Source of the DNA: Linum tenue
Lineage: Eukaryota > Streptophyta > Magnoliopsida > Malpighiales > Linaceae
DNA: 64,000 bases
Assembly (NCBI GenBank): GCA_946122785.1
Contig: CAMGYJ010000006.1
Location: 42,304,066 to 42,368,065, forward strand
Direction: 5' to 3'
Numbering within the stretch: position 1 is the first letter of the stretch; each line of letters opens with the position of its first letter. The notes below the pieces were generated by a model. The model did not search any database. It was not told the DNA's origin and saw only the letters and a program-made list of their open reading frames with translations. This document shows, in pieces, positions 54,655 to 64,000 of this stretch. The translations under genes and the position numbers were made by a program.

Positions 54655-56488
54655 TCAATAACTAAATCTAGACCCTTCATTTAGAAAATCCAGATCTAAG
54701 GATGGAGAATTAAAGGTCATTTTTATTTTCACTAGCTTTGTTAATTGACTCATATCTTTTTCGTTTTAACTCGGATTTTAATTCTTTTTGCATAGATGGA
54801 ACGAGTTCATCGTGCTCTACAAAATGAGATCAATTTTCAATATTTTTTGAGGAAAAAAAATTCTGGCCTTTCGGTACCAACTGCATACCATATGGTATCT
54901 TCTTCGTTTTTAATTCGTTTTTGAAAACGTTTGCACAGCATGGACGAGTTCATCATGATCTATTGGATCTACAAATTTCTGGGTGAACAAATTACAAGAC
55001 AAAAAATACCACACAATACCATACAATACCACCTTGGTACGGGGTGGTATCTTATGGTATACAATGTTAAAAGTCGTAAATGACAATTAATATACTTCTA
55101 CTATCATGTATTCAACCATCCTATAGTTTTGGTTTGTGTCATACCACCATGGTACGCTTTTCAAACCATAGGTATGCTCTTATTTCAATACCAGTCAATA
55201 CCATATGGTATAGACTGGTAAAAAATGGCTCAATTTTTTTTGTTCGAAAAATATATCAAAGTGGATATCATTTTGAAGAGCACAATTAATCTGATCTAAC
55301 TGTGCAAAAAAAATTAAATTTCGACTTAGAACGAGTGAGAAATCGTCCGTCAAAGATTAAGGAGGGGAAAATTAAAGGTTTTCCAGGAGAGAGAGGATGC
55401 TGATGTCATGCTGATGTGGGCAGGTTACTCATAGTTACTCACCATAAGGTTACTGACCTGATCCGTTCCCCAGATTTAGGGCTCAAGATAGGGTGCATAG
55501 GTTATGGATCATAACCATGGACCATTCATTTAGAAAATCCAGATCTAAGGATGAGAATTAAAGGCTATTTTTATTTTCACTAGCTTTCTTAATTGACTGA
55601 TATCTGTTTCGTTTTAACTCGGATTTTAATTTTTTTTGCACAGATGGAACGAGTTCACCGTGCTCTACAAAATGAGATCAATTTTCAATATATTTTGAGG
55701 AAAAAAAAATTATGGCCTCTCGGTACCAACTGCATACCATATGGTATCTTCTTCGTTTTTAATTCGTTTTTGAAAACGTTTGCACAGCAGGGACGAGTTC
55801 ATCATGATCTACTGGATCTACAAATTTCTGGGTGAACAAATTACAGGACCAAAAAATACCACACAATACCATACAACCACCCTGGTACGGGGTGGTATTG
55901 TATGGTATCTTCTTCGTTTTTAATTCGTTTTTGAAAACGTTTGCACAGAAGGGACGAGTTCATCATGATCTATTGGATCTACAAATTTCTGGGTGAACAA
56001 ATTACAGGACCAAAAAATACCACACAATACCATAAAATACCACCCTGGTACGGGGTGGTATTGTGTGGTATACAATGTTAAAAGTCGTAAATTACAATTA
56101 ATATACTTCGACTATCATGTATTCAACCATCCTACAGTATTGGTTTGTTCATACCCCCATGGTACGTTTTTCAAAACATAGGTATGCTTTTATTTCAATA
56201 CCAGTCAATACCATATGGTATAGGCTGGTAAAAATTGGCTCAATTTTTTTGTTCGAAAAATATATTAAAGTGGATATCATTTTGAAGAGCACAATTAATC
56301 TGATCTAACTGTGCAAAAAAATTAAATTTCGACTTAAAATGAGCGAGAAATCGTCTGTCAAAGATTAAAGAGGGAAAAATTAAAGGCTTTCTATGAGAGA
56401 GAGGATGCTGATGTCATGCTGATGTGGATGGGTTACTCATACTTACTCACCATAAGGTTACTCACCTGATCCATTCCCCAGATTTAGG
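54655..56488. repeat. Tandemly duplicated block rich in ataccatatggtat palindromes
   Basis: Two long copies (about 54655-55485 and 55486-56488) share nearly all blocks: aaaatccagatctaagg, cgtttttaattcgttttt, gatgctgatgtcatgctgat. The second copy contains a further direct duplication of about 165 bases (55740-55905 and 55906-56068). Palindromes include ataccatatggtat and ataccaccctggta paired with ggggtggtat. No coding sequence. Confidence 0.75.
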
Positions 56489-56499
56489 GGACGAAAAAA

Positions 56500-57893
56500 G
56501 GAGACGAAAGAGCGACTTCTTACCAACTCAGTCGTACCTACCAGATGGAGCAATAGATCGACGGACTTAAAGTTAGAGCAATTCTTTCAACCCCAGCTAT
56601 TTCCGTCTTCCAGACGTCGTCATCGACTCTAGCAAATCATCGCTTGTCAGTACCAGAAGGAATCATGGGTTCAATTTGAGATTGACTACATGCAATAGAG
56701 AAGGAGAATGGAAGGAAGGAACTATGTTTCTTGGGAGAATCGAAATCCATTGAAAAGAGGAAGTCAATAATTTTGGCGGAAAAACAAACTTTACCGCGTA
56801 AGTAAAGAGTGAAATTTGACAGTTTTGAATTTTTATTAATTCGCCAAAATGGGTTAGGGGTTGTTTGGTAAGTAATGCATTCAGGCAACTAATTATTTGA
56901 AAGAACCTTTGTCTCATACATGGGGAGATCTTGTCAAAAGGCAAAAATCTCAGTCGGCTTCGTTGAACTACAAGAATGCTAGATACTATTACTAGCCACA
57001 CATTAATATGAATGTGAACTAATGGAAACAAAGCCTCAATCAAACGATGAACCCATGTAATTATCGTAGATTTCGAAAATCTCAAGTTGTTGAGCAACTC
57101 ATTTCATTTTACAGTTGCTGGTACGATAATAGAAAACATGAAATTAGGTAACTATGACTGAGTAGTTATCTAATATTCATGGCTACATCGAAGAAGAAAG
57201 AGAAACGAAAAGAGGTGATCGGTTAGCGAACTAAGGAAGAATTTAGGGGAACACATTAATAACATCATCTAATGGAAACAAAACCTCAAACCAATGGTAA
57301 ACCCCATGTAATTATCGGACATTTAGAAAATGTCAAGTTGTTAAACAACTCAATCCATTGTACAATTGTGAATTGGCCTTAGAATTATAGAAAAAACAAC
57401 TCAATCCATTGTACAAAATGTCAAGTTATTATCTCCATGCCTCGTGTCCGAGAAAGCTTCATTGTCAGAACCCTTTACCGACTAGAAACAATACACAATT
57501 TATCGACATGGATAGGGATTCTTCTCTAACTTCCTACCAAATATCGACGTAATAGTTTGTACACATATCTACAAATTGTAAGTGTAACATTATCCATGAA
57601 CGAGAACAAATCATATTCTTCCTCATGTGTAACGTGAGGTTTGTGATATATTATTCCTCAAAGGGAAGCAAGATACACTAAGCAAAATAAATGTCAAATC
57701 TAGAATCCAATTAGGTACAAACATCTCTACTACTCCTAGGCACAAAGCTATTTTTCCAAACAAGATAGTTTAGGTCATACTACAAACTTCTAGCAACACA
57801 ATCACAATACTTAGTTTTAGTTACCTTCACCTAGTAAAAAGAAAATTATCTAACTTCTAGTGCATGCAATCATATATTATACGTCATGTGTAC
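56500..57893. other. Non-coding stretch with a drifted tandem duplication
   Basis: Bases 57010-57120 recur at about 57250-57395 (taatggaaacaaa, catgtaattatcg, tcaagttgtt). The open frame at 56663-57097 on - shows no family features. Confidence 0.4.
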
Positions 57894-58170
57894 TGTAATA
57901 CCTTAGGCAAATCTCACATCGACAAAATCACTAGAGAGATCCATGGTTAATAAGTAATCAAAAACCGACCTTAACTGACAAGACACCTTTTTGGGTGAAA
58001 TGGCAGAGTTATTGTGAGAACTCCGAAGTTAAACGTGCTCGGTGTGGAGTATAACAAAGATGGGTGACCTTATGAGAAGTCACCTTGAATTGCACCCAAA
58101 GTCAAAAACCGTGAGAGTCTGACCCCAAAGCGGACAATATCTTCGTCAGAAAAAGGTTCGAGATGTTACA
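57894..58170 (+). repeat. Cassandra-like solo LTR carrying 5S rRNA-derived sequence
   Basis: It begins tgtaatacc and ends gatgttaca (277 bp), with near-matching 5-bp flanks tgtac and tttac. Bases about 58010-58105 (gagaactccgaagttaaacg, gatgggtgacct, tgcaccc) match the 3' two thirds of plant 5S rRNA, including the internal promoter boxes. Cassandra TRIM elements are known for LTRs with 5S sequence. No second LTR or primer site is nearby. The 5' part of 5S is missing, so this is not a 5S gene. Confidence 0.8.
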
Positions 58171-59597
58171 TTTACCCTAATCATTCCCATATACATAAAA
58201 AAAAAGGAATTAAGGAAAAACTCATTCATATTTAAACATATGTATATCATAAAAGAACCTATAATCAACAAACCGCATATCCACACTCCAGAATTCAAGC
58301 AACTATCATAATCAAATCACTCAACACTAATTACAATAATAAATCCAAAAATAGTAGGTATGCAGCTGATCGAAGACTGATCATTAGTTTAAAATCAACA
58401 AAGCAATACGTGGATGAAATAAATTTCATCTGCAGCGGAGATGGTAATAGTCGACTCTTGACCCTTGTTCCTTATTATCCCAAGTTAGCAGTTCGATGTC
58501 TCGTAAGGTTACTATTTTTATCCAGCCTCCGCCTATCAAAAGACGTCGTTCACGTGCCTTTCACTTCTTCCCCAATTTTTCCAATTCCATTCTCAACTCC
58601 GGTCACCGCTGTAATCCCATCGCCGTCTCTATTATCCGACAGTCCCACATCAACCAAACGAATATGATCAGTCTCGCCGTCGTAAATCTACGTATCACGT
58701 CCCTCCTTTCGCCATGGAGAAGAAGAAAGTAGGATGGAGAGGGTGAGGGAGGCGGCAGCGGCCATGATTCAGTCGCCGCCGTCGATCTCCCCTTCCACAA
58801 CTATGTTTCGTTCTGCTTCAAAGAGGAAGAGGGGAAAAAGAGGTTGGCGCAAGGAAGAGATTGGAGCCAAGATGACAGAGTAATTAGGGGTAGCTGGGTT
58901 CCTTGATGACGGTGGTGGAATTAGGGTTCGCTTTGAGTGATGATGTTATTAAGTGGAGATGGTTTCTATTGATGATGAAGACTTCCATAGTGGGGTCCGT
59001 ATCATGTTGCTGAGGACGTTTTCTTGATTTTTTCCTGGGTTAATGATCGATCCACAATCATAAATTTAATGGACAAACAATCGTGAATTATATATAATTT
59101 TTGGGTTGAATAAAAAGTCTCTAAGAAATAAGGTATTATAATACAAAATGTAGTAGTAAATATTGTTGAGGGATTATATTGCACGTATAATTATTTAAAG
59201 GGTGATGTTAGTAATTATAATTGTTAGTAAATAAATAATTTATTACAATTAATACAAACCGTCAGATTAGATCATCGGTCTAGAAGACTGTCGCATGCTA
59301 TGCGTCAGGAGCATACAAGTCAAATCTGGCGGTATGTCGTACACCACCCATCTCTGTCGTGCGATCCATCTCAATGGCCAAGGTAATTAGCGGGCTCTAT
59401 TTTTGGGATAATAAATACAATTGCAGTACCAGTCCCCCACAACCCAAAAATGTTACATTCTAAACCACTTACTTCGAATGGTTGGCCAGGACGTACGAAC
59501 CAAAGTCATGTTTTGGCCAGACGACCCAACCCTCATATGCAAACCACGCAACCCCATTTCTCACCCTCTCATAACGCCATCCCTTCCTCTGTCCCAA

Positions 59598-59634
<37 letters not shown>

Positions 59635-60620
59635 CTATCTCCCATCTCTCACCACCTCCTCCATTCCGACAAATGATTCTACTTCAATCAAGTCAAATTA
59701 CGGTCCAGAACTTTGTAATCACAACCCATGCTCTCCATTGAATTGTAATCACAAAGTCTTCTTCTTTCGTCCCTCCATTCACTCAATCATTCGCCATCTC
59801 CAAATAGAGCACTTGGCCCAAATCGAGAGGACATAGTACACCAGCCGCCTCTCTCTATTACACGATTGCACAAAGCAGACCACAAGTTTAGAAACGCATG
59901 TCATAAGTTCGTTAAAGCACACCATATGACCAATAACGTACACCACAAGTTTATTATTGTATGCCATAAGTAACATAGAGAAAACCACATATTTATAAAA
60001 GCATGCCACAATTCTATTGTATTGCCCCTTTATCTATTTAGTTTTTCGTTTTGGGATCGTTTTGGCCGGAGGAAGAAGATGAAGAAGAGGGAATTCCAAT
60101 CGAATTATGGGTGGATAGTCTGTTGTCTTGTCCTTTAATTTATTTAGTATTCACATGAAGCTTCTATTTGAAGATCAATCTATTGCTTGCTGATTAGAGA
60201 TATTTAGGGTTTGTTTCTGCCAAAGTAAGAAGACGACGAAGACAAAATTTCATTCGAACTATGGATAGTCATGATAAATCGTGTTTGTGAATCAACCAAA
60301 CGATTCGGTTTAGAGTAATGCAATAATTTGGGATCCAATTTGTGATTCTTTTATGGGCTTAATGGGCCAAGCAATAGGTGTAAGTAATATTTTTTATTAA
60401 AACGATTCTGGATCATTTCAGGTGGTGTTGGAAACTTAATAGACATTGATTAGCTTTCATTGTTGTAAACGTATAAATTAGTGATGAATTCCGATTATTT
60501 TGTAATTAAATGAGATGTCGGAAGATGGACTAATGCCTGGATTGTTTTTAATTGGTAATGAATTCGTTTAAATTTATCTACTTTTACAAGGGGGGCCTTT
60601 TAATTACACGCTACGGGAAG
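58171..60620. other. Intergenic stretch with repeats, no gene recognised
   Basis: A TC/CT microsatellite lies at 59600-59630. Bases 59175-59330 are an inverted copy of 43655-43790. At 59860-60010 a unit like caccacaagtttatta...gcatgcca repeats four times in drifted form. Open frames at 58410-58732 have no recognised content. Confidence 0.4.
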
Positions 60621-62078
60621 TGATAACGCCATATTTGAACATGTTTTTTCCCGTAATTTCTTGACCGTTTGAGCTTTGTTTTCTTTTTCGTGTCCTGTTT
60701 TACGCTTGTGTGTATTAGTTTTTGATGTTTCAGGCCTTAGTGCTTGAACGAGCGCGATGGAGCGAGGTATCGCGACATTTTGGAGCTAAGGGCAGCGAGC
60801 ACCTGGGAGTTACGGCCAAACCTGGTGAGTTACGGTTTGGCCCGTAACTTCCCTCGACGAACCGTAACTGGCGAGTGAGGAAGGCTTAAGTTCCAAAAGA
60901 CTTTCTGTGTTACGGGCTGACCTACGAAGTTATGGTCTAGTCCGAAACTGAGCTCTTGCACCCGTAACTTCAGGTTGGCAAAATCAACAGTTCCAGAGAC
61001 GTTTTTCAAGTTACGGTTGAGACTGTAACTACTTCAAAGAAGCCGTAACTCTTGGTTTACGGAGTGCCACAGCGACGCTGTTTCTGGCAAGTTATGGATA
61101 GGAGAACAAAGTTATGGCCGTAACTTCAGCCGTAAGTCGCGGATTCTCAGCCTATTTAAAGGTTGCTCAGGAAATTTGCAAAGGATCCAAATTTTTGGGA
61201 TTCCAAAGGCAGAAAAATAACCCTAGAGAGGGAGTGACTAAGCAAAACCCAAGAGAAAGGATTGGAGCGATCTGAAGACCACGAAGCTCGATTCCCTAAC
61301 CTTAGAGTACCGATTGGCCTCATGAGAAGTTGTCCATTATCGTTCTGATGATGTCTACTCCGAGCATGACGTTCTCACATCTCTCCGTGGAGTAATTTTT
61401 CCATTTCATCTGGGTATGAAGAACCCTAGCTCTATATGTTAGGAATGATTGTATGAACCCCATGTTATGAATGATTGATTTGATAAATTCAGGAATTATT
61501 CAGAATTACATGAGTCCTTATCAAACCTGTGTAGTTCGGCTTTAACCTAGAACGATAGTCTCTAAATAGGTTAAAAGAGGAACCTTTAATTGAAAGTGGT
61601 GAATCGACTGCTTTAGTCGAGAAGTCGATTCACTACTTCGTACTGGAACAAAGGCCAATAGTGGAAGTTTCGCGTGTTTAACCTTGGTTAGTGTATGCTG
61701 GTGGAGGTTAGTTGCCCGCCGGGTATTCGAACTAAGAGGGTCTGGATAACTTTAGTCGAGAGTCCGGACCAGTAAAGAACTTTTTGCGGTTTATCTATCA
61801 ATCTGAGTAATTTGGGACCGTATAACCTGAACAAGCTGCACACTAGGGGGAACCATAGCTGGATGACCTTTTGAACCTGAGTAATTTGGGACCATTACTT
61901 GCTTTTGTTTCTCTTGCATTGAAATCACTACACACGCTTAGTCCTGCTAGATAATAGGAGTTCACTGAGTAGGTAGTAGATTTAGAGCCCGGATCGATAA
62001 ATAGACTTAACCACTATTCTGCATTTCCACTCTGCGGTTATACTTGGTCGCAGTTTGGTGTTGTGTCGTAGCGTGTCA
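60621..62078 (+). repeat. 5' LTR of Athila-like element G (GTTACGG family)
   Basis: It starts tgataacgccatatttgaac and ends gtagcgtgtca. The primer site follows after seven bases. It has the same blocks as 7657-8981. Inverted repeats at 60800-61140 include AGTTACGG with CCAAACC (60808-60822), answered by GGTTTGG and CCGTAACT (60834-60849). The TATA-like tatttaa at 61153 follows. Confidence 0.88.
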
Positions 62079-62085
62079 AGTTTTT

Positions 62086-62103
62086 TGGCGCCATTGTCGG
62101 GGA
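62086..62103 (+). other. Primer-binding site (tRNA-Asp) of element G
   Basis: The bases tggcgccattgtcgggga match the complement of the plant tRNA-Asp 3' end with two changes, directly after the LTR. Confidence 0.85.
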
Positions 62104-62216
62104 CGCCTCTAGATTATTGTATAAATGTGAACATATGTTACTTTAGCATTTATATTTCAGTATTTTCTTTCTTCCCCCTGTGTGCCTTCATGCTTGCAGC
62201 TGTGTGCAGGTGGTGC

Positions 62217-63804
62217 ATGACCCGTAGCCAGTCGGGAGAGCTATATCCGTTAGATCAAGAGTTGGAACGAACTTGTCGTAACTTCATGTGAGCTTTGAAG
62301 GCACGACTGGCTGAGGAGGAGGCCTTGGAGCAACTGAACATCAATTAGGAGGACGTCAAGGGAGAACCCAATAATGGCAACATTGTCCCCGATGAGCACA
62401 CCATGGGACACTACTGGACTGTCCGAGCTGCAGACATGAGGTCGCCCATCCAACACCCTCAAGTTCCAGCTAAAAACTTCGAGGTCAACACCTCTGTCAT
62501 CACCATGTTGCGCGACTTGATAGTATTCTGTGGAAAAGGCGGGGAGTGCCCGAGAACGCACCTACGACGATTCCACGAGATGGTCGATGGAATATGATTA
62601 ATGGGGTTCTTGCGGACACCATCTTGCTAAGGTACTTCCCATTCACTCTAGAGGGACAGGCAAAGGAGTGGCTAGACACCCGGCCTCCGGGTTCGATCAC
62701 TACATTTGCCAGCCTGGCAGACAAGTTCCTCATCCGCTATCATCCTCTGTCCAAGACAACGGACCTGTAGAAGGAAATCACTCATTTCTCACAAGAGAAG
62801 ATGAGACCATCCGGGATGTATGGGAAAGATACCCCAGTATTTTCCTGAAGTGTCCCAATCATGGTTTCAACGACGCTTTCAAGGTGGGAACCTTCTACCT
62901 TGCTCTCTTCCCAGAAGACAAACAACTGATCGACTCGGTCTGTGGCGGGAATATGCTGACCAAGACACCGCCGCAGCAGTTGAACCAGCTCTTTGAAGAG
63001 ATGGCGGAGCAGGGTTATGATTGGGGTACTGCGCGGAGGTCGAGAAGAGCACCTGGCCGGGGTGTGCATGCCGTGGACACCTGGTCGTCTGATTTTGTGC
63101 AGGTTGTTTCACAGCTGGTCAAGCAACTGGATAGGAAGGGCATAATCTTAGGAGATCATGTGCAACACCCGATAGCTTAATGCCAGTGGTGCGAGAGCAG
63201 CCACCACACGGTGGAAGATTGCGAGGCGATGAGGGAGTCTATTACACCTCAAGAGTAGCTGGACTTCATCAGCAATGCTCGGCGTTTTGACCCCTACAGC
63301 AACACATACAATTAGGGGTGGCACCAACATCCAAACTTCTCTTGGGGAGGTAATGCTAATCCTAAGCCATCAGTCACCCAGAGACCTCCTAGATTCCAGA
63401 GTCCACCATACCAGCCCAGACAAGGGCAATTCTAACAACCGCAGCCTCTTTATCCGGCCAGGTAGGAGCAGACTGTTCCTCAGAAGCAGGCGCGTCAATT
63501 CCAGCAGCCGAGTACAGTCTCAGCAGCCCCAACACCGCGTGACCAGATGGCAAAGCTACGAGACATTGTTGGTTCCCTGTCTAGCACCAGTGCCCAGAAA
63601 TTCAGCAACATGGAGCGGTTCAAGGAAAAGGCATCAGGGCAATTCTTGTATCTTGAAGCTGGTCAGCGCTCACTTGAAGCCGGGCAACGGAACACCCAAG
63701 TTGTTCTGCGGGATTTCCAGACCTAGCTTGGAGGTGTGGCTCAAGCTGTTGCGCAGAGGGAATCGGGAACTCTACCAGGACATACCATTCCTCAAGTAGT
63801 TTAG
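62217..63804 (+). pseudogene. gag of Athila-like element G
   Basis: An ATG at 62217 starts MTRSQSGELYPLDQELERTC; a stop follows at once, and the frame continues with FEVNTSVITMLRDL. It shifts near 62560 to ADTILLRYFPFTLEGQAKEW and LADKFLIRYHPLSKTTDL, and shifts again near 62790 to ETIRDVWERYPSIFLKCPNH and LNQLFEEMAEQGYDWG. A CCHC knuckle CQWCESSHHTVEDC follows a stop at 63178-63180, then a Q/P-rich tail and a helical segment (QFLYLEAGQRSLEAGQRNTQ). Many stops. No protease or pol follows before the LTR-like end at 63834. Confidence 0.88.
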
Positions 63805-63833
63805 GCGAATTAGGTAACCTAACTTTGAACATC

Positions 63834-63983
63834 TCACTACACTTAGTTTGCTAGATAATAGAAGTTCACGGGGTAGACAGTAGATCTAGACTTCGGGTTG
63901 ATAAATTAAACTTCACCACTAATTTGCATTTCCATCCTACGATTGCACTTGGTCGTAGTTTGATGTTGAGTTTTAGAGAGTCA
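63834..63983 (+). repeat. Second LTR 3' end of the same family, with degraded primer site
   Basis: The sequence cttagtttgctagataatag to gagagtca matches the last 150 bases of the LTR at 60621-62078 in drifted form. It is followed by agttttt and agctgttgcc, a damaged form of tggcgccgttgcc, running off the window. The arrangement is LTR, gag, LTR end on one strand. Confidence 0.75.
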
Positions 63984-64000
63984 AGTTTTTAGCTGTTGCC

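Noticed and set aside
56663..57097. 144-codon minus frame
   Set aside because: Biased AT-rich composition, no motif, and it overlaps a drifted tandem duplication.
58005..58105. Possible 5S rRNA gene
   Set aside because: Only the 3' part of 5S is present, with changes, inside a sequence with LTR ends; it fits a Cassandra LTR better.

Overview
This window looks like nuclear DNA of a flowering plant, most likely a eudicot. It is dominated by decayed LTR retrotransposons: Ty1/copia, Athila-like Ty3/gypsy with tRNA-Asp primer sites, and a chromovirus-like gypsy element. It also holds non-autonomous DNA transposons, two Helitron-like 3' ends, a Cassandra-type 5S-bearing LTR, and exon-intron fragments of plant nuclear genes. 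I found no intact host gene. Nearly every reading frame is broken by stops, frameshifts, deletions or later insertions. An assembly gap of 100 N lies at 37926-38025. I cannot name the species.

Layout. 1-2.8 kb: 3' end of a copia element (RNase H, env-like extra ORF, probable 3' LTR). 3.0-9.0 kb: 3' half of an Athila-like element on + (integrase tail, env-like ORF, 3' UTR, 3' LTR), with a hAT MITE and a piece of a foreign LTR inside it. 9.0-17.4 kb: a second Athila-like element on - (gag to integrase, 5' LTR, no 3' LTR), abutting a LINE ORF1 remnant. 19.1-24.0 kb: a Helitron-like terminus followed by a six-exon ADP-glucose pyrophosphorylase large-subunit pseudogene, with a hAT MITE in intron 1 and a Mutator-like MITE at the start codon. 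24.1-37.9 kb: a nest in which an LTR (+) is interrupted by a third Athila-like element (-), whose 3' LTR is split by a gag-only chromovirus-like element (-); a hAT MITE also sits in its RNase H. 38-44 kb: arrays of short palindromic motifs and three inverted-repeat elements. 46-54.6 kb: fragments of topoisomerase II, a NACK-type kinesin, BAG, pyruvate kinase, a receptor-like kinase and a SERF/4F5 gene, the last four on the same strand as a Helitron 3' end at 48291. 54.7-58.2 kb: a tandem block rich in palindromes, then a Cassandra-like solo LTR. 60.6-64 kb: 5' LTR, primer site and gag of a fourth Athila-like element, then a second LTR end.

The most unusual pattern is structural. Several unrelated LTR families carry arrays of short inverted repeats. 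In the chromovirus-like LTR, the unit is an invariant 17-nt loop on stems whose sequences differ but remain complementary. In the Athila-like LTRs, constant outer arms (GTTACGG or GTTCACGG) sit just upstream of the TATA box, and some of these palindromes also have variable, complementary inner arms. A similar array with a TATA-like site and a good splice acceptor lies in the pol-env spacer of one element. This suggests that the env-like ORF once had its own promoter and a spliced leader.
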